Assembly (NCBI GenBank): GCA_025363325.1
Contig: JANYEF010000315.1
Coordinates: 1-19,415, forward strand
Reading direction: 5' to 3'
Length of the DNA: 19,415 nt
Origin: Nitrospira sp.
GTDB taxonomy: Bacteria > Nitrospirota > Nitrospiria > Nitrospirales > Nitrospiraceae
Both the position numbers and the translations under genes were made by a program. The notes under the pieces were generated by a model. It was not told the DNA's origin. It worked only from the letters and a program-made list of their open reading frames with translations, and ran no database searches. This document shows, piece after piece, positions 6,217 to 13,678 of this stretch (positions are counted from its first letter, which is position 1; the number at the start of each line of letters is the position of its first letter).

Positions 6217-7218
6217 TTACTCGCTCTTCAGATTTCCGCTATTGGGTTGCACAGCATCCAGCTTGACACCTAGGCCCAGGCCCATCTCCGTCAAGATTTC
6301 CTTGATTTCGTTGAGCGACTTCTTGCCGAAATTCTTGGTCCTTAACATCTCCCCTTCCGTCTTCTGAACTAAGTCGGCAATGGTCTTGATATTCGCATTC
6401 TTCAAGCAATTCGCGGCACGAACCGATAACTCCAACTCGTTCACACTACGGAACAGATGCTTATTCACCTCACGTTGTGCGTCATCGCTTCCAAGATCAG
6501 CACGCCCTTCGACGCGCTCATCGGGATTGATAAAGATTTCAACGTGATCACGCATAATTCCTGCGGCCGTGGACAACGCATCACGAGGAGAGATGGTCCC
6601 ATCCGTCCAGATTTCCAAGGTCAACTTGTCATAATCAGTCATGCGACCGACACGGGCGTTCTCTACATGAAAGTTCACGCGCTTAATGGGTGAAAACACC
6701 GAATCGATTGCGATCACACCAATCGGCAGCCCTTCTTCCTTATTTCGCTCGGCGGGCACGTAGCCCCGACCATGCCTCACCGTCATTTCCATATCGAACG
6801 AGGCATCCTTGTCCAACGTCGCAATATGGAGATTCGGGGTCAGGATGGTCACGTCCGCATCATGGATAATGTCAGACCCCTTTGCTTCACCCGGTCCCTT
6901 CTTCTTGAGACGAAGCGTCTTCGGCTTATCGGTATGTACAGCAAGCCGCAGCCCTTTGACATTCAAAATAATAGAGGTCACATCCTCCGTGATACCAGGA
7001 ATCGTGGAGAATTCGTGCAAGACCCCTTCGATCTTCACGGTGGTCACTGCCGCACCCGTCAGCGACGACAACAACACACGCCGTAAGGCATTGCCGACCG
7101 TCGTCCCAAACCCACGTTCATAGGCCTCCGTCGTAAACCTGCCGAATGTTTGTGTATGGGTATCCTTGTCGGCTTCCACCCGCATCGGGATCTGAAAGTC
7201 CTTCATTGCTTTAATCAT
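6217..7218 (-). CDS. rpoA: DNA-directed RNA polymerase subunit alpha
   Basis: The 333-residue protein has the two-domain alpha layout. The N-terminal assembly domain (to about residue 235) carries ERGFGTTVGNALRRVLLSSL, the helix that dimerises and holds beta and beta'. After an acidic linker the C-terminal domain (about 255-320) has the helix-hairpin-helix AANCLKNANIKTIADLVQ, which binds UP elements and activators. Two alpha subunits nucleate the core enzyme. The ATG at 7218 has a strong AAGGGGGAG site. An internal ATG at codon 5 has none as good. The gene sits between rpsD and rplQ as in most bacteria, 85 bases behind rpsD and 18 before rplQ. Confidence 0.98.
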   Translation of the reverse strand: MIKAMKDFQIPMRVEADKDTHTQTFGRFTTEAYERGFGTTVGNALRRVLLSSLTGAAVTTVKIEGVLHEFSTIPGITEDVTSIILNVKGLRLAVHTDKPKTLRLKKKGPGEAKGSDIIHDADVTILTPNLHIATLDKDASFDMEMTVRHGRGYVPAERNKEEGLPIGVIAIDSVFSPIKRVNFHVENARVGRMTDYDKLTLEIWTDGTISPRDALSTAAGIMRDHVEIFINPDERVEGRADLGSDDAQREVNKHLFRSVNELELSVRAANCLKNANIKTIADLVQKTEGEMLRTKNFGKKSLNEIKEILTEMGLGLGVKLDAVQPNSGNLKSE

Positions 7219-7303
7219 GACTCCCCCTTCATCTCATCGAGTAGTCAGCCACTGAACGGCACCGGTTCACCGCAGAGACCGACCCCCTCTCCCAATTTCG
7301 CAC

Positions 7304-7930
7304 CTACCTGGAATACAACTCCACCACCATCTGCTCGTTGACCGGCAGCGAAATCTGATCTTTGGACGGCAAGGCACGGACTATACCTTTAAAGGCCGTC
7401 TTGTCCAGTTCCAACCACTCAGGAATTCCCCGCCCATCAACAGACTCTAAGGCTGCCTGGATCGAAATCAATGTGCGACTTCGCTCCCGAACGCTGATGA
7501 TATCGCCCGCCTTGACCTGCGCACCAGGCACATTGATTTTTCGACCATTCATGGTCAGATGCCCGTGGCTCACTAGCTGCCTGGCTTCTTTTCGCGAGGC
7601 GCCGAACCCTAATCGGTAGGCCACATTGTCCAACCGGCATTCCAGCAACCGCAAGAGCATCTCGCCAGTAATACCAGACTGGCGTTCCGCCCGTTCAAAC
7701 ACGCCACGGAACTGGCACTCCATCAAACCGTAAATTCTGCGCAGCTTCTGCTTTTCTCTGAGCTGGGTGCTGTATTCTGAGTTCCTCGGACGCTTTTGCC
7801 CATGCTGTCCCGGAGGATAGCTCCGTCGCTCGATGGCGCATTTTTCTGTCATACAGCGCGAGCCTTTCAGAAACAACTTCTCACCCTCTCGCCGACACAA
7901 CCGACAGACGGGACCGCGATACTTTGCCAC
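7304..7930 (-). CDS. rpsD: 30S ribosomal protein S4, zinc-binding type
   Basis: The 208-residue product begins MAKYRGPVCRLCRREGEKL and has Cys9, Cys12, Cys26 and Cys31, the same spacing as the zinc site of Thermus S4. The C-terminal half has the S4 RNA-binding fold: RLDNVAYRLGFGASRKEARQLVSHGHL. S4 starts assembly of the 30S body by binding the 16S rRNA five-way junction, and in several bacteria it represses its own operon by binding the mRNA. The start is GTG behind GGAGGT. That ribosome site is partly inside a hairpin (7940-7952). Eighty-one bases separate it from rpsK, one of the larger gaps of the cluster. Confidence 0.98.
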   Translation of the reverse strand: MAKYRGPVCRLCRREGEKLFLKGSRCMTEKCAIERRSYPPGQHGQKRPRNSEYSTQLREKQKLRRIYGLMECQFRGVFERAERQSGITGEMLLRLLECRLDNVAYRLGFGASRKEARQLVSHGHLTMNGRKINVPGAQVKAGDIISVRERSRTLISIQAALESVDGRGIPEWLELDKTAFKGIVRALPSKDQISLPVNEQMVVELYSR

Positions 7931-7939
7931 TGCTCTACC

Positions 7940-7968
7940 TCCGGTTACCGGACATCACCACGTAGGTG
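7940..7968 (-). promoter_or_regulatory. Tandem hairpins covering the rpsD ribosome binding site
   Basis: On the minus strand CACC-TACGT-GGTG (7968-7956) is followed three bases later by TCCGG-TAA-CCGGA (7952-7940). The 3' arm of the second stem contains the GGA of the GGAGGT ribosome site for rpsD (7942-7937). Forming the hairpin would reduce access to that site. This resembles a translational control element, possibly for S4 itself, but no partner can be shown from sequence alone. Confidence 0.4.
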
Positions 7969-8011
7969 CGCCCAACAATTCTCGTGTATCCGACTTTCCT
8001 GACATACGCCG

Positions 8012-8395
8012 CTAGACGCGACGCCGCTTAGGTGGACGGCATCCGTTGTGTGGAATCGGGGTCACATCACGAATCATATGGATCCGTAATCCAGCGGCCT
8101 GAAGAGACCGAATCGCCGACTCGCGACCGGACCCAGGCCCATTCACATAGACATCCACTGAACGCATTCCGCTCTCCATCGCTTTACGCGCGGCAGCCTC
8201 GCCAGCCCGCTGAGCGGCAAAGGGCGTGCTCTTGCGAGAGCCCTTAAACCCTTGGTTCCCTGAGCTTGCCCACACGATCGTGTTGCCGCTCAAGTCGGTG
8301 ATGGTGACGATCGTGTTATTGAAGGAGGCCTGGACATGGGCCACCCCGCTCTGCACGATCCGGCGTTCTTTCTTCTTCCCTTTTTTGACGCTCAT
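8012..8395 (-). CDS. rpsK: 30S ribosomal protein S11
   Basis: The 127-residue product shows the S11 core: GVAHVQASFNNTIVTITDLSG, SSGNQGFKGSRKSTPFAAQ and the C-terminal DVTPIPHNGCRPPKRRRV. The basic N-terminal tail (VKKGKKKERRIV) is also typical. S11 sits on the platform of the 30S subunit, forms part of the mRNA exit path with S18 and S21, and binds 16S helix 23-24. It follows rpsM after 31 bases and starts with an ATG. Confidence 0.98.
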   Translation of the reverse strand: MSVKKGKKKERRIVQSGVAHVQASFNNTIVTITDLSGNTIVWASSGNQGFKGSRKSTPFAAQRAGEAAARKAMESGMRSVDVYVNGPGSGRESAIRSLQAAGLRIHMIRDVTPIPHNGCRPPKRRRV

Positions 8396-8426
8396 ACAGG
8401 CTCCCTACTCAAGTAACGGTCACGCA

Positions 8427-8813
8427 CTACGCTGAACGCGTAGGCGGTTTTGGTTTGCTTCCCACACCGGAACGACGGCCTTTTCTCGTCCGCGCATTCG
8501 TCTTGGTCCGCTGGCCTCGGACCGGCAACCCTTTCCGATGGCGCAACCCACGGTACGTGCCACTATCGATCAATCGCTTGATGTTCATCGAGAAGGTCTT
8601 TCTCAGATCGCCTTCGACCTGATAGCCCTCCTGAATAATTTCTCGAATCTTGACGATATGCTCTTCGCTCAAGTCCTTGACGCGAATTGATCCGTCGATC
8701 CCCGCCCTGCCCAGGATGTCGAGGGCAGCCGCCCTTCCAATTCCATAGACATAGGTCAGGCCGATATCCGCCCGCTTGTCTTTTGGTAAATCCACTCCGG
8801 CAATACGTGCCAT
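8427..8813 (-). CDS. rpsM: 30S ribosomal protein S13
   Basis: The 128-residue product starts MARIAGVDLPKDKRADIGLTYVYGIG, the S13 signature, with a helix-two-turn-helix body and a basic C-terminal tail (RGQRTKTNARTRKGRR) that reaches the P-site tRNA. S13 also forms the B1 bridges to the 50S head contacts. The ATG at 8813 has an AAGGGGGG site. It is the first gene of the alpha cluster and is preceded by a 144-base leader, the longest gap between any two ribosomal genes here, with clear secondary structure. Confidence 0.98.
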   Translation of the reverse strand: MARIAGVDLPKDKRADIGLTYVYGIGRAAALDILGRAGIDGSIRVKDLSEEHIVKIREIIQEGYQVEGDLRKTFSMNIKRLIDSGTYRGLRHRKGLPVRGQRTKTNARTRKGRRSGVGSKPKPPTRSA

Positions 8814-8859
8814 ACGCCCCCCTTACTGCTGTTTCTTCTCTCCACTCTCCGTCGCTGCA

Positions 8860-8956
8860 TGACCTGACCAGGCTCTATTGCGCGCGTCCAGCCAGGGCCT
8901 TGTGAGGGCCGCGCAAAGCGCGAGCAGCTGACCATACAGGTCAGCCTGCGACGCGC
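8860..8956 (-). promoter_or_regulatory. Structured leader upstream of rpsM, possible pseudoknot
   Basis: Reading the minus strand from just after the rpmJ stop, a 7-bp stem closes a multi-branched element (GCGCGTC 8956-8950 with GACGCGC 8888-8882). Inside are three hairpins. The first is GCTGACC-TGTAT-GGTCAGC (8945-8927, seven perfect pairs), and the second is CGCGC-TTT-GCGCG (8922-8910). The third is a short GGCC-GGCC stem around 8910-8896. In addition TGACCTG (8943-8937) is complementary to CAGGTCA (8866-8860) outside the closing stem, which would make a pseudoknot that competes with the first hairpin. In E. coli, S4 represses the alpha operon through a pseudoknot at this same place. The two sequences are not obviously alike, so shared function is inference. 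Confidence 0.5.
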
Positions 8957-8957
8957 C

Positions 8958-9071
8958 TCACCCTTGGCGCTGCTTATGGCGCGGATTCTCGCAGAGAATT
9001 CGCACCACGCCCTTGCGTCGGACTACCTTACATTTGGCACAGATCGGCTTGACAGATGATCTCACTTTCAT
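8958..9071 (-). CDS. rpmJ: 50S ribosomal protein L36, zinc-binding type
   Basis: This 37-residue gene starts with ATG at 9071 (MKVRSSVKPICAKCKVVRRK) and ends in HKQRQG. Cys11, Cys14, Cys27 and His32 form the zinc ribbon of the C+ type of L36. L36 binds 23S rRNA helices near L6 and L16 late in 50S assembly. It lies 15 bases behind infA, in the widespread infA-rpmJ-rpsM order. The stop codon directly abuts the structured leader of rpsM. Confidence 0.97.
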   Translation of the reverse strand: MKVRSSVKPICAKCKVVRRKGVVRILCENPRHKQRQG

Positions 9072-9086
9072 GACTATCTCGCGCTC

Positions 9087-9305
9087 CTACTTAAACCGAT
9101 AGGTGATCCGCCCGCGTGTCAGATCGTACGGCGACAGTTCCACCGTCACCTTATCGCCGGGAAGAATACGGATAAAGTGCATGCGCATTTTCCCGGAAAT
9201 ATGTGCAAGAATCTTATGGCCATTGTCCAGCGACACGCGAAACATCGCATTCGGTAACGTTTCGTTTACCGTGCCTTGAATTTCGATTACATCTTCTTTC
9301 GGCAC
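9087..9305 (-). CDS. infA: Translation initiation factor IF-1
   Basis: The 72-residue product is a complete IF-1: one OB-fold with DVIEIQGTVNETLPNAMFRV, GHKILAHISGKMRMHFIRIL and a C-terminal TRGRITYRFK. IF-1 occupies the A site of the 30S subunit and helps IF-2 and IF-3 select the initiator tRNA. The start is GTG behind AGAGGT, which is close to the codon. A further purine run lies just upstream. The gene sits 48 bases behind map and before rpmJ. Confidence 0.98.
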   Translation of the reverse strand: MPKEDVIEIQGTVNETLPNAMFRVSLDNGHKILAHISGKMRMHFIRILPGDKVTVELSPYDLTRGRITYRFK

Positions 9306-9353
9306 GTACCTCTATCCTTTCTCCCTGCACTGCTTTACCACATCCTCAACCCC

Positions 9354-10103
9354 TCAGAGCCGACTCAAAATACGCGGTGGTCCACTCGGCTCAATCACAA
9401 TCGTATGTTCAAAATGTGCCGAGAGACTCCCGTCTACTGTTACCGCCGTCCAGCGATCCTCAAGGACCTTGACGGCAGCGCCACCCATATTGACCATCGG
9501 TTCGATCGCTAGGACCATCCCTGCCTGCAACCGCGGACCTTGTCCAGGCTTCCCATAATTTGGCACCTGCGGCTCTTCATGCAACTGCCGGCCAATCCCA
9601 TGGCCGACAAACTCCGTCACGACCGAATACCCAGCAAACTCCGCATGCTGCTGAACCGCATGTGAAATGTCTGACAGCCGATGGCCCACAACCGCTTGCT
9701 TAATTCCGAGGTACATCGCCTCTTCAGTCACTTGAACCAAACGGGCATTCCGTTCTGTCGTCTGCCCCACCGCAACTGTGACAGCCGAATCACCGTAAAA
9801 CCCGCCGACGATAGCCCCCAGGTCGAGCCCAATGATATCCCCCTCCTTCAGTAATCGCTTGGAGGGAATCCCGTGGACGACCTGGTCATTCACTGAGGCA
9901 CAGAGCGTCTTTGGATAACTCCGATACCCCTTAAACGCCGGCTTCGCACCACGGGACCGAATCTCTTCCTCGGCTAAACGATCCAGGTCATCGGTCGTGA
10001 TACCTGGCCGGACGGCTTTCTGCAATATCGCTAGTGTCTCTGCCACCACTCTTGACGCCTGGGCCATCACCGCAATTTCGTCCGGCGTCTTGAGAATGAT
10101 CAT
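9354..10103 (-). CDS. map: Type I methionine aminopeptidase
   Basis: The 249-residue enzyme has the pita-bread fold and all five metal ligands: Asp94 (GLDLGA), Asp105 (YGDSA), His168 (GHGIG), Glu201 (AIEPM) and Glu232 (FEHT). It also has the substrate-contacting His77 in VHGIP. It removes the initiator methionine from nascent proteins when the second residue is small. It lacks the N-terminal zinc-finger extension of some class I enzymes. Its ATG overlaps the adk stop as ATGA, which implies translational coupling. Confidence 0.98.
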   Translation of the reverse strand: MIILKTPDEIAVMAQASRVVAETLAILQKAVRPGITTDDLDRLAEEEIRSRGAKPAFKGYRSYPKTLCASVNDQVVHGIPSKRLLKEGDIIGLDLGAIVGGFYGDSAVTVAVGQTTERNARLVQVTEEAMYLGIKQAVVGHRLSDISHAVQQHAEFAGYSVVTEFVGHGIGRQLHEEPQVPNYGKPGQGPRLQAGMVLAIEPMVNMGGAAVKVLEDRWTAVTVDGSLSAHFEHTIVIEPSGPPRILSRL

Positions 10104-10756
10104 GTCACCCGGTGCGGTGCCAGCTCCTTCGAGAGATGCTGAAAAACGACATCCACTGCACCAGACGCATCCACCGTGGACAGCAAGCGCCGCTCCTCAT
10201 AATAACGCACCAGCGGGGCCGTCTGCTCGTCATATACTTTCAGGCGCATTTCGATCGCATCGCGGCGGTCATCGCTACGCTGCACGAGCGGCTCCTCGCA
10301 TCGATCACAAATCCCATCTACCTTGGGCTTTGCAAAATCTACATGGAACGTCGCTTGGCACTTCGGGCAACTACGGCGCCCGCTCAGTCGCCTCACGATA
10401 TCCTCACGCGAAACCTGAAAGTTCAGGACCCGGTCCAGGGCGACTCCCTTGGACAACAAAACCATTCCTAATTCTTCCGCCTGCGGAACAGTCCTTGGAA
10501 ATCCATCCAGCACAAATCCATTGGCACAACTTGGTGCAGCCAACTTCTCCCTCACTAGCCCAATCACCACAGCATCAGGAACCAGTTTACCCTGATCCAT
10601 GTAGCTCTTCGCTTCGAGCCCCAGCGTCGTCTGATTGCGAACTGCTTCGCGAAGAAGATCACCGGTCGAAATCTTCGCCACCTGATACTGAACCGCAATA
10701 CGGTCAGCCTGAGTCCCCTTGCCTACTCCTGGTGCGCCGAGAAACACCACCCGCAT
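10100..10756 (-). CDS. adk: Adenylate kinase, long form with zinc LID
   Basis: The 218-residue enzyme has the P-loop GAPGVGKGT (7-15), the AMP-binding TGDLLR (31-36), GFPRT (85-89) and a full-length LID. In the LID Cys130, Cys133, Cys150 and Cys153 form a zinc-binding site, as in many Gram-positive enzymes; enteric enzymes replace the cysteines. It interconverts ATP plus AMP with two ADP. It starts with ATG ten codons' worth of sequence free of overlap behind secY (9-base gap) and overlaps map by four bases. The secY-adk-map-infA order is common. Confidence 0.98.
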   Translation of the reverse strand: MRVVFLGAPGVGKGTQADRIAVQYQVAKISTGDLLREAVRNQTTLGLEAKSYMDQGKLVPDAVVIGLVREKLAAPSCANGFVLDGFPRTVPQAEELGMVLLSKGVALDRVLNFQVSREDIVRRLSGRRSCPKCQATFHVDFAKPKVDGICDRCEEPLVQRSDDRRDAIEMRLKVYDEQTAPLVRYYEERRLLSTVDASGAVDVVFQHLSKELAPHRVT

Positions 10757-10765
10757 GAATCCCTC

Positions 10766-12085
10766 TCACCCATTCCGTCCACGGAGGGGAGCCATGCCCT
10801 TCCCGAGAAACCCTTCGTAATTCCGCATCAGCATGTGAGACTCAATCTGCTGGGCCGTATCGAGACCGACACCGATCACGATCAGCAGCGAGGTACCACC
10901 GAAATAGAACGGCACACCAAGTTTATAGATCAAAAATTCCGGGATCACACAGACGATCGCGAGGTAAATTGATCCGGCAAACGTAATTCTCGTCAGCACC
11001 TTATAGATGTAATCGGATGTCCTGGATCCTGGACGAATCCCCGGAATAAATCCACCGTACTTCTTCATGTTGTCTGCCATATCCACCGGGTTCAAGACCA
11101 CGGCAGTATAAAAGAAACAGAAAAACAGAATAAGACCAACGTACATCAGTGTATATAACATCGATCCAGGCGCGAGTTGGGCTCCAAAGGCCTTCACCCA
11201 AGGCGTCTGGAAGAAACCGGCAATCGTCGCAGGAAAGGCGATAATCGACGATGCAAAAATAGGTGGAATTACCCCCGCCGTATTGATCTTCAGCGGAATA
11301 TGGGTACTCTGCCCGCCAAACACTCGTCGTCCGATGACCCGCTTCGCATACTGGACCGGGACCTTTCGCCGCCCGCTTTCCAGAAATACAATAGCTCCCA
11401 CCACCACGACCATGAGCAAGGCGAGGGCGACCAGCAAGATAAAGCTGAGCTGCCCGACCGTGTATAAATTAAAGGTCTGAGCCACAGCGGCAGGCAAGCG
11501 CGCGACGATCCCCGCAAAAATAATCAACGAAATACCGTTCCCGATACCTCGTTCGGTAATCTGTTCACCAAGCCACATCAGGAAGCCCGTACCGGCCGTC
11601 AAGGTGATGACCGTCATAAGACGGAATCCCCACCCAGCGTTCATCACGAATGCGCCGTTATTCATTTGTTCGAGACCGACCGCGATCCCGAAGCCCTGAA
11701 TCACCGCAATGCCGATCGTCCCGAACCGAGTGTATTGAATAATCTTTTTTCGACCGCGCTCACCTTCTTTGGCCAGTTTCGACAGATGCGGGACAGCCAC
11801 GGTCAGCAACTGAAGAATAATCGAAGCGCTGATGTAAGGCATAATGCCCAGCGCTAAGATCGTCAGCCGCGAGAGCGACCCGCCTGAAAAAATATCCAAA
11901 AATCCGAGTAGCGCCCCGCCCTGTTTTTGTAAAAAATCGGCGAGGGCATCCCCGTTGATCCCAGGCGTGGGAATATGCGCCCCGATCCGATACACCACCA
12001 GCATCCCCATGGTAAAGAGGATGCGGGTGCGCAGCTCTTGGATTTTGAAAATATTCTGAAAACTGGTCAGGAGTCGCTCAAACAC
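10766..12085 (-). CDS. secY: Protein translocase channel subunit SecY
   Basis: From the GTG at 12085 the product has 439 residues, the normal SecY length. It begins FERLLTSFQNIFKIQELRTRI, followed by ten hydrophobic segments. Marker motifs are KEGERGRKKIIQYTRF (second cytoplasmic loop), ERGIGNGISLIIFAGI and INTAGVIPPIFASS. SecY forms the inner-membrane pore that, with SecE, SecG and SecA or the ribosome, exports and inserts proteins. A longer reading from an upstream ATG would add about 50 residues inside rplO and is not credible. The GTG overlaps the rplO stop by eight bases, so the genes are probably coupled. Confidence 0.97.
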   Translation of the reverse strand: MFERLLTSFQNIFKIQELRTRILFTMGMLVVYRIGAHIPTPGINGDALADFLQKQGGALLGFLDIFSGGSLSRLTILALGIMPYISASIILQLLTVAVPHLSKLAKEGERGRKKIIQYTRFGTIGIAVIQGFGIAVGLEQMNNGAFVMNAGWGFRLMTVITLTAGTGFLMWLGEQITERGIGNGISLIIFAGIVARLPAAVAQTFNLYTVGQLSFILLVALALLMVVVVGAIVFLESGRRKVPVQYAKRVIGRRVFGGQSTHIPLKINTAGVIPPIFASSIIAFPATIAGFFQTPWVKAFGAQLAPGSMLYTLMYVGLILFFCFFYTAVVLNPVDMADNMKKYGGFIPGIRPGSRTSDYIYKVLTRITFAGSIYLAIVCVIPEFLIYKLGVPFYFGGTSLLIVIGVGLDTAQQIESHMLMRNYEGFLGKGMAPLRGRNG

Positions 12086-12533
12086 CGGGGATGACCTCGA
12101 CTCTCCCTCCAGCTGCTTGAATCTTCGCCTCTGCAGACTTACTGAACTTATGCGCCTGCACAACGATTGCCTTCGTGAGCTCTCCGTTTCCAAGAATCTT
12201 GATCGGCAACGACTTGCGTTTGACCAAGCCAGCATCGACCAGGGCCTGAGGCGTGATGGTGCCTGACACGATCATCTCACCCAAGCTCTTCAGGTTGACG
12301 ATTGAATACTCTTTACGAAAGATGTTCGTAAAGCCATGCTTCGGCACTCGACGGATCAGGGACATCTGGCCGCCCTCAAATCCGCCAGCCTGTCGGCTCC
12401 GACCTCCGGATCTGGCCAACAGACCCTTATGCCCTTTCCCCGCCGTTTTCCCATGGCCAGAACCAGGGCCACGGCCGATACGCTTACGTCGTTTTCTGGA
12501 TCCTTTTGCAGGACCGAGCTCATGTAAGTTCAT
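12078..12533 (-). CDS. rplO: 50S ribosomal protein L15
   Basis: The 151-residue product has the Gly/Arg/Lys-rich N-terminal arm of L15 (HELGPAKGSRKRRKRIGRG, then GKTAGKGHKG) and the globular part with FTNIFRKEYSIVNLKSLGE and KAIVVQAHKFSKSAEAKI. L15 is a late-assembly protein that threads its arm into the 23S core. It overlaps rpmD as ATGA and runs into secY, as in most bacteria. Confidence 0.98.
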   Translation of the reverse strand: MNLHELGPAKGSRKRRKRIGRGPGSGHGKTAGKGHKGLLARSGGRSRQAGGFEGGQMSLIRRVPKHGFTNIFRKEYSIVNLKSLGEMIVSGTITPQALVDAGLVKRKSLPIKILGNGELTKAIVVQAHKFSKSAEAKIQAAGGRVEVIPGV

Positions 12534-12739
12534 TGTGGCTGCACTTCCAATAGATATCCGACTTTGCCAATCATCCCTCTAACTTGTGGAGTATTAGGAC
12601 GAGTCACTGTCTGCCTGATCTTCCTTAACCCGAGACCACTCAAAACACGTCGATGCTTTTGCGGCGTGCCAATAGGACTTCGTCGCAAGGTAATTACGAA
12701 CCCATTCTTGGCGGCTTCGACAATCTTCGCTATAGGCAT
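12530..12739 (-). CDS. rpmD: 50S ribosomal protein L30
   Basis: The 69-residue product matches L30: an N-terminal strand, then FVITLRRSPIGTPQKHRRVLSGLGLRK-type loop and helix, and the closing RGMIGKVGYLLEV. It is a few residues longer than the usual 58-62 at both ends. L30 lies on the surface of the 50S subunit near helix 38. The ATG shares one base with the rpsE TAA (TAATG), and its stop overlaps the rplO ATG by four bases. Confidence 0.96.
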   Translation of the reverse strand: MPIAKIVEAAKNGFVITLRRSPIGTPQKHRRVLSGLGLRKIRQTVTRPNTPQVRGMIGKVGYLLEVQPQ

Positions 12740-13245
12740 TAGGCACTCACCCTACTCTGTGCATCACCCACCGCACGGCGCATCTTGAGCACGTCTTCAG
12801 CATTTCTGAGTTGGCAGAGACCATTGAGCGTGGCGCGAACCGTATTAAATGGATTTCCACGGCCCAGGGTCTTAGCAATAATATTATGGACGCCGGCAAC
12901 CTCGACCACAGCCCGGACGGCACCCCCGGCAATAATTCCTGCTCCCTTCTTTGCGGGCTTCAGGAGGACATGCTCGGCCCCGAACAGTCCATGTACCTCG
13001 TGCGCAATCGTTCCGGACGTGAGAGCAACATGCACCAGGTTCTTCTTGGCTTGCTCAACCGCCTTCGAGATCGCGACGGGCACTTCAGCAGCTTTCCCTT
13101 TCCCGATGCCGACCCATCCCTGTCCATCTCCAACAACAACCAGCGCGCAGAAGTTGAACCGCTTTCCACCCTTCACAACTTTCGCCACGCGGTTGATAAA
13201 GACAACCTTGTCCTTCAGGCTTAGTTCATCTGGATTAACTCGCAC
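12739..13245 (-). CDS. rpsE: 30S ribosomal protein S5
   Basis: The 168-residue product has both S5 domains. The N-terminal double-stranded RNA-binding fold (about 13-75) contains VVFINRVAKVVKGGKRFNFCALVVVGD. The C-terminal fold contains the family sequence RAVVEVAGVHNIIAKTLGR. S5 forms part of the mRNA entry helicase and affects decoding accuracy. The start is GTG behind an AGGAG site. A strong 9-bp hairpin sits 24 bases upstream of the start (13270-13297). Confidence 0.98.
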   Translation of the reverse strand: MRVNPDELSLKDKVVFINRVAKVVKGGKRFNFCALVVVGDGQGWVGIGKGKAAEVPVAISKAVEQAKKNLVHVALTSGTIAHEVHGLFGAEHVLLKPAKKGAGIIAGGAVRAVVEVAGVHNIIAKTLGRGNPFNTVRATLNGLCQLRNAEDVLKMRRAVGDAQSRVSA

Positions 13246-13269
13246 GTAACATCTCTCCTCTTTGCTCCT

Positions 13270-13297
13270 CTCGCTTCCTCACCATGACGGAAGCGAG
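13270..13297 (-). promoter_or_regulatory. Perfect 9-bp hairpin between rplR and rpsE
   Basis: On the minus strand CTCGCTTCC (13297-13289) pairs without mismatch with GGAAGCGAG (13278-13270) around a 10-base loop. It fills most of the 59-base gap and stands just upstream of the AGGAG site of rpsE. No T-run follows, so it is not an intrinsic terminator. A role in translation control or mRNA processing is possible. Confidence 0.45.
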
Positions 13298-13304
13298 GCA
13301 CGAC

Positions 13305-13670
13305 CTAGAACTGCAGACCGCCTTCACGCGATGCCTCAGCCAACGCTTTGACGCGTCCGTGATACATCCGACCACCACGATCGAACACCACAGCCTGCAC
13401 CTTAGCGGCCTTAGCCCGTTCGGCCAACAACTTTCCAACAGCCTTTGCACCAGCGATACTGCCGGTAGATTTCACCGAAGTGCGCAGAGACTTATCCAGG
13501 GAAGACGCAGCAGCCAATGTTGCCCCCTTGAGATCATCAATGATCTGGGCATAAATATGAGAGTGGCTGCGAAACACGTTGAGACGTGGACGCTCGGCTG
13601 TTCCAAAGACTCGTTTTCGTACCCGCTGTTTCCGCCTGGTTAACTGACTCGCTTTATCCGAAGTATTCAT
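13305..13670 (-). CDS. rplR: 50S ribosomal protein L18
   Basis: The 121-residue product carries the L18 features: a basic N-terminus (RRKQRVRKRVFGTAERPRL), NVFRSHSHIYAQIIDD, and the C-terminal VVFDRGGRMYHGRVKALAEA and REGGLQF. L18 binds 5S rRNA with L5 and L25 and docks it on the central protuberance. It starts with ATG eight bases behind rplF. Confidence 0.98.
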   Translation of the reverse strand: MNTSDKASQLTRRKQRVRKRVFGTAERPRLNVFRSHSHIYAQIIDDLKGATLAAASSLDKSLRTSVKSTGSIAGAKAVGKLLAERAKAAKVQAVVFDRGGRMYHGRVKALAEASREGGLQF

Positions 13671-13678
13671 AGGTCACC

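Noticed and set aside
8882..8956. The rpsM leader as a tRNA gene (7-bp outer stem and three hairpins, about 75 bases)
   Set aside because: It lacks the conserved T-arm GGTTCGA sequence, the D-arm bases and a proper 7-base anticodon loop, so the cloverleaf likeness is only in outline.
9997..10758. A 253-codon open frame on the plus strand, opposite adk
   Set aside because: It lies wholly antisense to adk and the map start, is Pro/Ser/His rich without any known fold, and has no ribosome site. It is a by-product of codon use in adk.
10766..12235. A longer SecY starting at an ATG inside rplO
   Set aside because: The extra 50 residues are encoded in another frame of rplO and match no SecY, while the GTG at 12085 gives the family length and start.
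12785..13249. A 154-codon plus-strand frame opposite rpsE
   Set aside because: It mirrors the rpsE frame, its composition is Thr/Pro/Ala heavy, and it resembles no family.
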